DNA from: Cyprinodon diabolis
Taxonomy: Eukaryota > Chordata > Actinopteri > Cyprinodontiformes > Cyprinodontidae
DNA: 64,000 nt
NCBI GenBank assembly: GCA_030533445.1
Contig: CM060081.1
Coordinates: 33,120,111 to 33,184,110 of the forward strand
Direction: 5' to 3'
Below the pieces are notes generated by a model. The model was not told the DNA's origin and made no database searches. It was given only the letters and a program-made list of their open reading frames with translations. The translations under genes and the position numbers were made by a program. How positions within the stretch are numbered: position 1 is the stretch's first letter; every line of letters starts with the position of its first letter. Shown here piece after piece: positions 1 to 57,129 of this stretch.

Positions 1-1121
1 TTAAAGCTCTAATGAAATTTAAAAACAGCACAATTTCCTGCCTGCACTACATTTCTTTCCAATCCCTGTATAATTATCGTGTTCCAATCCAGTTTCTTTT
101 TTTTTTTACATACTCTGATTATGTTTAGTGATCCAATAATGCTCCTAGTTTAGCTTTTCATATTCTATGACCTTAACATGTCTTCTACTGTCTTCCTACT
201 GATGCCTCCTGTGTTGGTTTCTTCTCATCAGGTTCAGTTTCTTTTTTTTTTTTTGCTGGTAAAAATATTATTTTGCTTCTGTCTTAATTTCCTTCTTCTT
301 TTCTGTTGGACCCACTTAGTTCCCCAAACATCCAGAGGTCATATTATCTAGCTTTCCAATCCTCCCTCTTACCCTCAGGTCAACAGAACAAAGTCTCCCC
401 ACTGCTGTGATAATCTGCTCATGTGGAGATTACACAGACATGCCTTCTCTTTATAATATTTGCCAGGACATCATTAAGTGTAATTAAATTCAAAAATCAA
501 CTCCAGAAAATAATTTGAGGAGTCACAGTTTAGGATTGTGCATTCCAGTTACATCTGAGGTCTTTGTCCTGAGGTTTCCTTCAGAACATAACAATATAAA
601 TGTTTCATGCTTCATTAGCTTGATAAGGTCATGAATTACAAAGAGAAAAAAAAATGAAATGAATAAACAGGAAGAACCAATGTTGTTCTCTCATATTAGA
701 TGAACTAACAAATAAAAAATGCTAGCAAGGATCTAATGTGACATGTAAACCTTTTTTCTGACACTTGTCAACACCTTCATAGGATAAGGCAGCTAAAAAG
801 CAGAAAGAATAACTGACACTTTTATAGTTCAACTCTTTTGTTTCAATGTTAAAGTATTTTTCCTCATATGTTTTATTGTTCTTTAGAAAAAACTATTGAA
901 AATTCCCATTTCATTGAGATTGCAATGATCCATCTTTCTAACATGATATGAAATAAATCCTTGTTTATTTATTTATTTATTTTTTTGTTATTAGGCCTGA
1001 TTACAAAGAGAAAGGCATTCACAGCTGTTTGATCCTGCCTCCTACTGTCTATAAATGGGAACTGAGACTCACCTTTGTATTTGTCTTCATTTTTTTTCTG
1101 TTTCCCCCTTCCTACTAAAAG
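1..1121 (+). other. col2a1 intron, left edge of window
   Basis: AT-rich intron sequence preceding the first exon in the window. It ends in a pyrimidine-rich tract and the acceptor aaaag. I see no Gly-X-Y exon, no RNA gene and no recognisable mobile element, only short T and A runs. Confidence 0.7.
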
Positions 1122-46699
<45,578 letters not shown>

Positions 46700-47975
46700 A
46701 GAATGAGCAGCTGACAAAAAGAGGAAGAAAAAGTGGCTATTTGAAAAGGTGAAAAGGAAAGAGGAGTAGACTTCAGTAAAAAAGGAGAGAAAGAGAGAAA
46801 AAAATCAAGACACTTTTTTTTTCCAAATGGGACCTATTTTTAAATAAAAAGTGCTTTTCCAAGTCGAACTCAGTAGGATATCTGCACTGAATGGCACCAA
46901 CTAACTGTCATTTGTGATCCAGCCGCAGCTTTGCCTTCAGTCCTCTCTCTCCCCCTTCATGGACACCCTCCACTCCCTAAATCTCCCAGCTTTTCTCTAG
47001 CTGTGACAGCAGTCCCCTGCTCACCTACCCAATATCTAGAAGGAGGAAGTATGATGAGAAAACAGGAACATACCAGGGAAAAAGAGAGATGACAATGTGT
47101 TGGTGTTATTTATTTATTGTTTAGGTTAAGGTCCCAGGTGTGGTAGGACTGAGATTGCTGCCAATTGATGAAAAGAAAAATATTTTATTGAAAAAGACGC
47201 CGCATCTGCCAACTTTCTCCTGTTTTCTGATCATCCCATCATTCGTATGTCCCAGACCAATAATGATCTTTTTAGTTCTTGGAACCAAACATATTTCAAA
47301 ATACTGTAGAAAGTGCAATTGTTCCTGTTCCTCCAACCATAGTGTGTATCAAAATTACTGTGTACTTTAATAAAGTCAATGGTGCTATTGTTAAACGGTT
47401 TGTGTTTTTAAACAATGCAATACGCATGCAGCGAGTCAGATACCATTTCATCCTAGGATTTAGGTTTTCACTGTGATTTTTGACCTTTACATGAACATAA
47501 ATAAGTGATACGGCTTTGCAATCAGTGTAGGAATACACTGATTTGTGTTGTCTAAAAATTTGATTTGGCAATTTAAGACTACCTCACATAAAAAAAAAGA
47601 AATACAAAACATATCTAAACTTAGTTTACAATAATAATTCTTGGTCATTCTAGGTATTTTTGGATATGTGAGACTAGTCTGCTGCCCCTCATCCAATGTG
47701 ACCCAAAACCCCACCCCCACCCCTTTTGGTCCCCTTACACAGCACACACCCTCTGCATCAAAGTAGAAACCCACACATGATCTTGGATGTATGTCACCGA
47801 TGCTCCACTGCAGAGGGTTAAAATGTGTGAGGTTGTGTATATTCTTTATTATTAATAATAGAATTATTATTAATAATAATAGCATTATTAGTATATTATT
47901 ATTACTATGGTCTTCACTTGTTTTTGTTACGTTTAAATTAATGTAAATTGGAAATAAATGCCAAAACCCAAGTAC
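46700..47975 (+). other. col2a1: col2a1 3' untranslated region with candidate poly(A) signals
   Basis: After the stop codon there is no further supported coding sequence. AATAAA hexamers occur at 46843-46848, 47369-47374 and 47953-47958. The last is followed within about 30 bases by a GT-rich stretch (tggactggtggagtttt) typical of a downstream element, so I place the main end near 47,975. The upstream hexamers could give shorter transcripts. Which sites are used cannot be told from sequence. Confidence 0.55.
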
Positions 47976-49815
47976 TGGACTGGTGGAGTTTTATTGAATT
48001 TTGTGATAAACAGTTACACTGTATTTATATCCAAGCCATGATTATATAAAAAGTAATGATTGGACTTACATGCTTCTTCTGGCTGGAAGTAACGTCAGTG
48101 TTATGATTCCAGTGGAGAATCTATGGAGGGACCTCAAAGGGTAATGTGACTGAAATCTGCCTAACTTGGGGTTTGCTGCAAAGAATTATTGGGAAGAAAT
48201 ACAAGCAAATAAAAAATAAAAGCTTATCTACAAATATAGGAGTTATTTTATTCCTTTAAACAAAGAAACATTTTTAATTTGATTATTTATTATTCTATTT
48301 CTTGAGTGAAATCAGAGCTTTACTTTAGAAATAACACATCTTTACCTGAGCATATCATTGAGGGAAGATTGTGTAACTTTCTGATTGTATGAAAATAACC
48401 TTTTTATTTGCATCAGCCAGGAGTATGAGTGGGAGTTTTACCCTAACTGCACACATTCAATTAGATAGATTTAATCATAATAATATAATAACATGGCTAC
48501 CATCAAAGTTCTTGTTGAAAATACACTGGATAGAAAAATATAGATTATACTTTTTAGTTTTGTTGTATTACTTTTCAGATTTAAATAGTTTGTTTCAGGT
48601 AAACATGAAAATAAAGAAATGATTTAAAGATAAACTTAACACCAATAAAATAAAAAACGGTTCAGGCTTACAAAAAATTGACATTTTTTACATTTGGGTT
48701 ATAAATAATTAGACTTTGGGATAATACTGATTAGTATTTTTCTTGAAATTTAGAAGTATATTTTGTAAATAACAGTAAAGACACATATTACTACTATCTT
48801 ATAGCTTTAGCTACACGATAATGGCTAAGTTTAATACACAGTGTCTGACCTACTCTAATTTCAGCTTCTGCACATAAAATGGATCCATATTTAATAAAAC
48901 TCAGGTACAATTATAGCAGCTTGACCAATTAATTTGTACACAAGATAAGAACAGAATGTTAAACAAAAAATCAATCCATTTAGACCTCTTTACTCTTTAT
49001 TTCACCAAGTAAAAGAAAGGTAATCTATGTAACAGATGTATAGAAATATATATATACATAAAATTACACATCCTTTCCAGAAATAAGAAAAATGAAAATT
49101 AAAAACTGATACATTTCTTTATTTGCACCCTTTTATTACTGGAACATTAGGTTTCATGTTATGGTATTCCAGCCTTCAGCTTCTGCTTGACAGACACATA
49201 ATCACCAGGACTAAGTTTGAAATAAAGTGATGATGAAACTTCTTTTTCCCATAGCAATGTTTATTGGTTTTTGTTTATTATAAATATTTTTTTAAAAAGC
49301 CTTTTTTAAGAACACTAAAAAGCATAGTAGCCTACTTTAAGCTCGTTGTCCGGCAGTGTGCAGCAGCAGATGAGATATGGAGACTTTGGAGAAAAAAAAA
49401 ACTTTTCTGGCCTCTCATTCAAATTACTTGATATCCTTGTTCAACTGCCCCATGCTTACAACAGATCGACACAAAAAATTATAGTTCTATAAAAAAAAAT
49501 AATAACTTACGCAACAGTACACTTACAAAAATTTTATTTTGTTTCTCATTGCATTGAGTGCTAATTTTCCATAATAACTTTTATGGATTCTTGCTTTTTA
49601 TCTTTCTAAACTTTTTTTTTACTGATGATTGCTATTTGAATGTCCAAAAAGAGACAGCACATGCAATAAAAACTATTTGGTTCTTTCTTTTTTTCAGTTC
49701 ATAAATGTTTTTGACCAAGGTAATCTTTCAAAGAGCATCTCTTGTTGTGACATTAATACAGAGGTGATAAGAGAAATAACAGGTCAATTACAAAAACAAA
49801 GATGAACACTATTTT
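47976..49815. other. Intergenic, no feature seen
   Basis: AT-rich sequence after the col2a1 3' end. I find no convincing open frame, RNA gene or known repeat. Confidence 0.6.
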
Positions 49816-50060
49816 GGGAGTGGCGGTCTAGTGGTTAGGGCATCGAGCTTGGAATCCTGAGGTTCTGAGTTCGAGCCCCACTCCCACAGACTGCCACTCT
49901 GGGTCCCTGAGCAAAGACCCTTAACCCCCCACCGCTCCCTGGGCTCCCCACAATGGCAGCCCACTGCTCCTCAAGGGGATGGGATAAATGCAAAGAGTTC
50001 ATTTTGTTGCTCTGTACTTGTGACGGTGTAATGACAATAAAAAGCTGGGGGGAAAAAAAA
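49816..50060 (+). mobile_element. tRNA-derived SINE
   Basis: A tRNA-like head with an A box (tggcggtctagtggttagg) and a B box (ggttctgagttcgagcccc) spaced as in tRNA genes. It is followed by a fish SINE body (cctgagcaaagacccttaac, cactgctcctcaagggg) and the 3' end gtaatgacaataaaaagc with a short A tail. It is not a functional tRNA, because the acceptor stem is not closed and the tail continues. No target duplication is evident. Confidence 0.85.
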
Positions 50061-50905
50061 CATTTGTTTGCTTCGATCACCTGAATAAAGTCTCAGACGA
50101 TGTTTGGAACAAAAGCTTAGTTTGTATTTAAACAGTGGGAAACATTTTTTTTACATTTCTTCTTGCAGAAGAGAAGAATTATATCATATTTAGATACAAG
50201 TGTTACATGAAATACTAACCTACCCATTTTAAGGACACATTTGCACAATAAACAGGATTACAACACCCTCTTGAAAAATCAATCAAACCTGGTTTTCAAT
50301 CCAGTGGGGGTTTCATTTAATGTGTCAATAAGAAGAAATTCATCAGATTTTACATGGCGAGTTAAAAAAAAGAAAATCAATAGTTCCCTTAATGACAAAT
50401 GATTTGTTTTGGGGGTTTTTTGGTGTGGTGTTAAAAATAGTCAGTTTTCATATAACATGTAAATGACTTAAACTGTGGAGAACCAATAGTTCCAAAAAGT
50501 AACATAAATATAAAATATTGATACATTTCATAATCAAAGCAAAGCAGGACATGAATAAATCCAATTTGCACCTATTGATTTACACTCTTTAGAGATTTCC
50601 AAATCTTACTAAATGCAGAATTTTGTAGAAGCCTTGAATTTTCTCTGTAAAATGCTTTGATGATGTTTTGTGAAATTGCACAACATCAATAAACTCAATT
50701 AAACTGAATCATATCAATCCAAACACATTCATTTGTATTTGGAGGGATGTTGAACTTTTATTTAAGTATTTCTGTACTTATAAATGTAATTCATGCTGTA
50801 TTTTCTGCAGTAGGCCAACACTATGAAATGCCTCTCATTGTCACTTAGGCTGGTCAACACAGTGTAACATCTGTAACCACTGGCTTTGAGTGGAAAAGCT
50901 TAAAT

Positions 50906-51148
50906 GTATAGTGGAGGATGCTGTTTTTCCAAGTGGATCATCAAAATAAGTGGTGTTCCTAATCGTCAATCATTCTGGTGATATGTTTACGTAAGGCCAT
51001 CCTACGTGCTTGTCCCCATTTTCACTTACCAGTAGTAAGTCTAACATAGTGAAAGAATTGCACATCTTCTTTTGGAAAGTAAGCTTGTATGATGTGCACG
51101 AGGAGAAATGGCCTTGTGCATGCTCTTGCTGCGTTTAATAGGCTTTCC
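50906..51148 (-). repeat. Dispersed repeat, copy 2 of 2
   Basis: Homologous to 8306-8578, with the same left boundary motif gtatagtggagg. On the minus strand the ATG (A at 51047) and a GTAAG donor 18 bases later are at the same offsets as in copy 1. The two copies differ at roughly one base in five to six by eye and lie in the same orientation. Confidence 0.65.
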
Positions 51149-51985
51149 CTTTCAAGAGTGGGTACAGGATTGTGTCTGAGCATTTTTCTTTAAAAGTGGA
51201 GAGGGCGAGACTTCAAAATTCAGGAAAATCCTTAGGTGCTGTAGCCAAAAACCTTAGGCTGATTTAAATAAAATAATTGGTAAATATGTATAAATGATTT
51301 TTGTATATAAAATACTTAAATTATTCAAACATTATATCAAATTATTTTTTGCATGTGAGTGTTCATGAGACCTAAGTCCAATACTATTAGATAACCCACA
51401 GGCTTAGTACAGATGTGAAGTAAAAAATATGATTAGGTTGCTAAATCAGGACTGTCAAAATAAGAATGGCCGTGACGATGCCTGAGCACAACACACAAAC
51501 TCCAACACACACATAAATACAGACAAATCAAAGGACATGCATCTGAATTTGCACACCTGACAGACACACTCCAATTGATTAGTGTCTTTCAACTGTTCAT
51601 TAGGGGTCAGCTGGTCAACTTTGCCTAATTAGGACCTAATGAAAGATAAAAGAGCACAGTATACAAGGCATGGTGGTAGAAGAACAGAGGGGCTACAAAG
51701 GGAGGCAGAATGTTATTAAGTTCAAAAACGGTCTCTCTTTATACATACACCTGTTTTATCTTCCCTTCTGCTGCGCTTTTAAAAGTCTTGCCATTCTCTA
51801 AGTGCATATCATACAAATTAAGAAAAACTTATAATTTTGTACTGGAAAAAAAAGCCAATAAGAAAATAAATTATTTCGAGGAAATAATTAGGCATGATTA
51901 TTTTCCTCCACGTGTGAATCCCTCTATGTTTTTCAGAGTCACGTTCCATAAAGATGGCATCTGATTACTGAGCGTAAACATTTGC
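51149..51985. other. Downstream flank / probable 3' UTR region of the LRRC3-family gene
   Basis: No AATAAA on the minus strand could be found close below the stop codon, so the transcript end is not placed. No other gene is seen. Confidence 0.4.
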
Positions 51986-52849
51986 TCAGAAACCAGTGCT
52001 CAGAGTGTCTGTCTCTGTAGGGATCTTATGTGGGCTGGGTAGACTCTTCAAATATTCCAAATGTCTGCGGGCCTCGGCCTGGTTCTGTCGAACATAGTAC
52101 ACAACATACACGATGACCATGAAGAACCACACAAACATGGTCACCAGCATGGCTACGTCTGTGGTTTTCCTCTGCAGGCTGCAGAAGTTTACCCCTGAAT
52201 CCAGCAGTTTGACCAACGGCTGACCTGCATGCTCCCCTGGTGACCCCGGGTCCTCCCACCGCCCCCCCTCACCAACACCCCGCACTGAGCTCTCGCAGAT
52301 GATCCCGTTCACAGTCTCAGGTTCAAGGTACAGAGTCTCCATCAGCTCCTGCAGGGTGCAGTCACAGTGCCAGGGATTGTGGTAAAGCCGTGTTTTGGCA
52401 CGAGTGGATCCAAAATCCTCCCTACTGGCCTGCCTCAGCTGGTTATGGGAAAGGTCCAGCAACCGCAGGTCGGGTCCCAGATGCCGCAGAGCCCCTGAGG
52501 AGAGAGAGTCAATGCGGTTGTGAGACAAGTAGAGCTCCTGCAGGTGAACCAAGTGGCTGAAGGCACCCTCTGGGATGTTCCGGATGTAGTTGCGCTCCAG
52601 GTGTAGGAAAACAGTCTCTGGTGGGATCCCTTCTGGGATCTCTCGTAGCCCCGCATCTGAACACAGAACGGTGGCTGTGTCCCAGGCACAGTGACAGCTG
52701 TCCGGGCACTGAGGGGTTGCTTGACCCCACAAAGCCGAGAACAGGAGTGATATACACAGCCATGAGTAAATGTCCAGCCCTTCACCTGACCCTCTTCCTG
52801 TTCCTCCACTGATGGCAGGACATCTTCTCTCACACAAGCTTGTACACAT
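51986..52849 (-). CDS. LRRC3-family leucine-rich repeat transmembrane protein
   Basis: A single-exon, 287-residue type I membrane protein of unknown molecular role. From the N-terminus: a hydrophobic signal segment (YSWLCISLLFSALWGQA, about residues 28-44), an LRRNT cap (CPDSCHCAWDTATVLC), three LRRs (residues about 65-145, e.g. LQELYLSHNRIDSLSSGAL), and an LRRCT cap (NPWHCDCTLQELM). A transmembrane helix follows (VAMLVTMFVWFFMVIVYVVYYV), then the tail VRQNQAEARRHLEYLKSLPS, a hallmark shared by LRRC3 and LRRC3B. I cannot decide between LRRC3, 3B and 3C paralogues, and LRRC3C-like is my best guess. The start is the first ATG after an in-frame TGA; the frame's upstream GTG is not used. Confidence 0.93.
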   Translation of the reverse strand: MCTSLCERRCPAISGGTGRGSGEGLDIYSWLCISLLFSALWGQATPQCPDSCHCAWDTATVLCSDAGLREIPEGIPPETVFLHLERNYIRNIPEGAFSHLVHLQELYLSHNRIDSLSSGALRHLGPDLRLLDLSHNQLRQASREDFGSTRAKTRLYHNPWHCDCTLQELMETLYLEPETVNGIICESSVRGVGEGGRWEDPGSPGEHAGQPLVKLLDSGVNFCSLQRKTTDVAMLVTMFVWFFMVIVYVVYYVRQNQAEARRHLEYLKSLPSPHKIPTETDTLSTGF

Positions 52850-52916
52850 CGCCTCACCATATCCCCATGACACACATCAGTTTCCAATCAGACTCAGGCA
52901 GCAGCAACAATGGAAC
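52850..52916 (-). other. 5' UTR part of LRRC3-family coding exon, with acceptor
   Basis: The minus strand shows a pyrimidine-rich tract and CTGTCAG at 52917-52923, a plausible splice acceptor, so the exon would start at 52916. LRRC3-family genes commonly have a non-coding first exon and a single coding exon, which fits. Confidence 0.55.
52854..52877 (-). other. Short upstream ORF before the LRRC3-family start
   Basis: An ATG at 52877 opens a seven-codon frame (MCVMGIW) whose TGA ends four bases before the main ATG. If the transcript includes this part of the exon, as the acceptor at 52917 suggests, ribosomes would have to leak past it or reinitiate, so it could lower translation. This is inference from position only. 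Confidence 0.5.
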
Positions 52917-54543
52917 CTGACAGATTGAGAAAAATGGGTTTAGAACAGAGAAGAAAACCTGCAACCAGATGTAAACAAACTGAGCATATTTACAGAGGAT
53001 TATGCAGAGAAGAAAAAGTTCAAATATCCAAAAGATTCATCAAGCTAAAGATTCATCCAACACAAAAATGTATTTAAAGAGCGATACTCTGCCGAAAGGG
53101 TGGTTAATTTAGTATTAATCTCCAGATTTTGTGAAGGATGCAGCCACACCTTTATCTGCAGAGGTTTGCTCATTCAATCTCAGCCTCAGTAGCTGTAATG
53201 GTACCCTAAGTGGCCTATTAAGGTTGCACAGCATTTTGCATTTCTGCATTAGAAAAACACAAATCATCAGACACGATTATCTCAACTCCACCCGGCCTCC
53301 TTTCCGTTTTGCCCTTCAGAACCAGAATAACAGCGATCATGTTATCCAGATCAATACATTTTCATCTCATTTACTCTTCTATTTATGCCTCTATGATAGC
53401 AGGGCTGCTTAATCACACTTTAAGGGTTAGGTGTGCTCTGCAGAGATGAAGGCTAGAGAAAGAAGAATCAATGCCCCAAGTATTGCCTGTTAGACTATTA
53501 AGAACAAGAACATCAATCCTGGGTGAATTTACACTGTCAATAAGTGACAATAATGGGGAGGTACTACCATCTGCTCACCTTCCCTGCAGTTGGAAGGTAA
53601 AAGTTTTCAAAAAAGCAAAGATAATGAGATATATTAATGTAGAACCTGGTGCTTGTATGATTTCAATTCTAACAGGTTTCATTTGTAAGTATTCTGCTGT
53701 CGCTGTTGTTTTCAGCCTGTCTTGCTCTGTAGATGTTTCAATGCAATTTTCCAGAGAAAAACATGTTTTCAAAGCCACTTTGTTTTCCTGAGACAAACTA
53801 GACGTCCTGAAGCTCATGTTTCAAGAGATGATTGAATCTGATTGCAAGAATACCCTCATAAATGTCAAGTATCCCGTGTTTCCATAATAAAATCAAAACT
53901 GTCAGGTGTCTCTACCCTCTACTGGAAATAGAAAAAAATTGCTTAAAGGCTGGAACCTCAGACTTTCAAGTATGGCCTAGATATGTCTAATATGCCTGGA
54001 TTAAAATTAGGGAAAAAGAGGAATGTCCACTAAAATGGGATTCAGATTCTCGTGGTTTTTAGTTACATACTGAATGAATGTATGCAAATTTTAGTTTAGC
54101 AAAATATCCTGATGCATGAGCAGCAATTAGGTAGATCTAAAAAATAAGCAAGAGGCGAAAAATGGTAAATTAGATATGCTTTAAAAAATAAACAAATGTC
54201 TTAGTATTTAGTGGAAAATAGATAATTTAGAGGCTAAAATAAAAAAGGGCTTGGGGTCTAGTTTTATGGTGGGGGGGTGGGGAGGGGCTTTGAAATGGAT
54301 GAAACCTAAATGTCAAAAATAGTATAAAACGTATGGAAGCAGACTTTTGCATGCCTAAATCTTTATATAATTCATTTGTATTTTGCATAAAGATAATTTA
54401 ATTATACCGTTCATAACGCATATGTTTCTGCTAAATGTTTCACCTCTTGCATTTGAGACTTTTCTTGACAATTCAAGTAAAAAAATTCACGATTAAACGG
54501 ACAAGAGACGAATAGAACACATTTGTCCGGCAAACTAACTTAC

Positions 54544-54800
54544 CTTTAAAACTGGTTCAAATGAAGTTTGAGTCCAGAAGATGTCCAGAAGATGTTTTTT
54601 TTTTTTTTTTATCAGGCTCCGTTTGTAGTTTTATGTTCGCTTTTAATCAAAATCCCGTTTTTTTTCTGTTCAGATCCACGTATGGAAGCGCTGCGCTCTG
54701 TGCTCTGCAGACGGCTCCATCGCGGACTGTCTCCTCGGTGGCTTTCTAGCTGTAAAGATGTGGGACAAACTCTCTCTCCTCCGCATCTCTCTTCCTCTCC
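54544..54800 (-). other. Probable non-coding first exon and promoter region of the LRRC3-family gene
   Basis: On the minus strand AAAG|GTAAGTTAG is a near-ideal donor, with the exon ending at 54544. The 150 bases upstream in transcript direction are markedly GC- and CpG-richer than their surroundings (54675-54860), as expected near a promoter. The start site is not determined. The implied intron (54543-52917) is 1.6 kb and holds no feature I recognise. Confidence 0.5.
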
Positions 54801-54879
54801 CTGAGGATGGGTGTTTGTAAAAGGCAAATCACAACACGGAGGGGGTGTGCCATCATCACCACCCCTCCTAGCCCCTGGC

Positions 54880-55410
54880 ATCCATCTCGTTTTTCTGAGA
54901 ACACGTTGGTTACCTCCATGAGCTATTAACTTAATTACCTTTTGCCATAATTAGATTCTTAGAATCAGTCTTCTAGAAAAGCTGCTTGAAAGAGGGCAGG
55001 TTTACAGAGATAAGTTAGAGAAAGAATACAAATAAGAGATCATCTGACTTCTTAAAGCAGAAGGTTAGAGTCAAACAGTGTCAGCCACCCCAAGGTTTAG
55101 AATAAATTATCTTTTACTGTAGAGACACCAAATTAAACTAGGAATTTAAAACAAACTTTTAATTTGAAAAGTTATTCCCTTGGGAATGTAAGGTAATAAT
55201 TGTTTTCAACTAAAGCATTGGAGTAATAACTGTCTACTGTTACTACTTTGTGCCACCCCCATTAGGAAATAATTCCTTCTTCCTTTTTAAGGCTTTAAAA
55301 GGTGATTTCCCACCGGATTTCTGTTTATTTGACTATATGTTTTGAATCACAAGACATAGTAATGACATGTTTTTGGTTTTATGAAAGATTTATTGCTTAA
55401 AATGGTTTTA
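54880..55410. other. Intergenic, no feature seen
   Basis: AT-rich sequence upstream of the putative LRRC3-family promoter. No gene or repeat is recognised. Confidence 0.5.
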
Positions 55411-55419
55411 CAAAGGCCT

Positions 55420-56190
55420 GCATGGGGGTGGAGTTTGTAGAACTTGCCTTGTAGCCAGACGGTCTTGGGTTCGATTCCCAGGCTATGGTCTTTCTGCATG
55501 GAGTTTGGATCTTCCCCCGAATCCATATGTTGTGGCCCAGCTTTGATGACACAAAAAAGGTCCACAAAGGCCACAGATGCACCATGGTCAAGTAATTTAC
55601 GCAGGCAAAAGAAAAAAATTTCCAGGTAAACTGCTTCAGTTTTCTTAGTTTATTTCTACTCAGGCAAGCAAACAGAAAAGGACCACCATTTCCTCCATGC
55701 TTCTCTTGCCCCGGTAAAAGAAAACAATACGTCCACCCAGATGCATGCTGTTTCTACCATTGACAGACTATTTATAATCTTAATTCAACCAAATTAATCA
55801 AAACTAACCAGAAACAAAGAAACTTAATTAAATAACCAAAAAACATGATCTAAAAACAGATATCAAACCAATAAGTAGAATAAACTTAGCCAGAATATCC
55901 ACAAAAGTAAAAAAACTGTTAATTGTTAACAAAAAATTATTGGCTCCTACAGCATTTATGGGTTCTCTCAGGATACTCTTTGTTCAACAGCCCAAAAACA
56001 TAATTGTTAGGTTAACTGGCTTCTCTAAATTGTCCTTAGGTGAGAGTGTATGTCCCTGTGTGTGACTGTTTCCCTGCAACTGGTGACCGGTCCAGGGTGC
56101 CGCCTGCCTTTCGTCCGCAAACTGGTGGAGACAGGCACTGGTCCCACCATGACCCTGACAGATAAGCGGGAGAAGAAGAATGAATGTTTT
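55420..56190 (+). mobile_element. tRNA-derived SINE interrupted by about 430 bases
   Basis: The head at 55420-55520 contains the B box tgggttcgattcccaggc and tgcatggagtttgg. The body resumes at about 55953 with gggttctctcaggatactc, ccaaaaacataattgttagg and ggtgaccggtccagggt, and ends near 56190. The order and content match the SINE at 40298-40642, with unrelated AT-rich sequence placed between. The interrupting segment has no recognisable termini. Confidence 0.7.
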
Positions 56191-57060
56191 TAAATATCAA
56201 AGAATCGATCAAGCTATAGACAGAAAAACATCTCCATAGATCTTCCATCATACTAGCTTATCCACACATTTGTTGTTTCATTTGATTGTTGTGCAGGAAA
56301 AGCTTTTCGGGCATAACTCCCAAAGAACTAGCCAGTATGAAGACTATGGGTATTAGTTCTTACAGAAACTTGGGGATTTCAGGGTGCTGTTTTCTCACTA
56401 TCCTCCTCACTGTTAATGAAAAAAAAAAAGACAAGTGGAGTACAGATTTGGAAATTATGTCTATTAGGCCTAAATGTGTTTCAAAATTATTTGCTTTGCT
56501 TAAAGCAAATGTGCAACTCCAACAAATCTTAAACCTTTTAACAAATATTTAAAAATGTTCCTGTAAATTAAGCTTGGGAATTTCCCTTAATATCTCCCGT
56601 GTCGTCCAGTTTGTCTTGAGCTTTATAAAACCTCTAAAAGTGGAACCCAAATATATCATGGAAGGTGGGTGCCAAGTTCAGGATAAACCTTTATGAGCTA
56701 TAACTGATGGATTGCCTCTAGAGGGTAGAGTAACAAATCAATATAAAATAGTCTTGAGTAATTACTTTCATTCAGTGATGAAAATTTTCAGTTTTGATAG
56801 ATAATCAGCCTCCATTTAGAAGAGAATGTTATGTTAATCATACTTTCACAGACATAAATTTGTATCATATGATGCTAGAAACTATTATCAGAAACCTAAA
56901 CTATAAAATCCCAACATCCAAACACAGCAAAGACTAACATGGGCAGAAAGCGATTTGTGATAGAGCAGCCCTGCTGGAGTCCAACAAGCACCAGGAACAG
57001 GTGTGACTGACTTAATGTTGGTAATGTGGACCAAACCAAACTCCTATTCCGCGTCTTCAG
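56191..57060. other. Intergenic, no feature seen
   Basis: No supported gene. Open frames here lack similarity to anything I know. Confidence 0.5.
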
Positions 57061-57093
57061 ATCGGAGGGCCCCTGTAAAGGGCCCCTGACTCT

Positions 57094-57125
57094 GTACCCC
57101 TGGAGCGCCCCCACTCCAGGGGTAC
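57094..57125. repeat. Perfect 12-bp inverted repeat (hairpin)
   Basis: GTACCCCTGGAG, an 8-base C-rich loop, then CTCCAGGGGTAC. The stem is perfect and GC-rich in an otherwise AT-rich region. Just before it, agggcccctg occurs twice (57066-57075 and 57079-57088). No gene context explains it. Confidence 0.85.
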
Positions 57126-57129
57126 CCAC

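Noticed and set aside
52873..52873. Upstream GTG start giving a 295-residue LRRC3-family protein
   Set aside because: An in-frame TGA lies just before it. The first ATG at 52849 leaves the signal peptide intact and is the ordinary eukaryotic choice.
52435..52887. A 150-codon minus-strand frame overlapping the LRRC3-family gene
   Set aside because: It is a shifted frame of the LRRC3-type coding region, begins at a non-ATG codon, and has no domain.
54612..54881. An 89-codon minus-strand frame near the GC-rich region
   Set aside because: It lies in the putative promoter/first exon and has no recognisable domain, so GC-rich sequence by chance is the simpler explanation.
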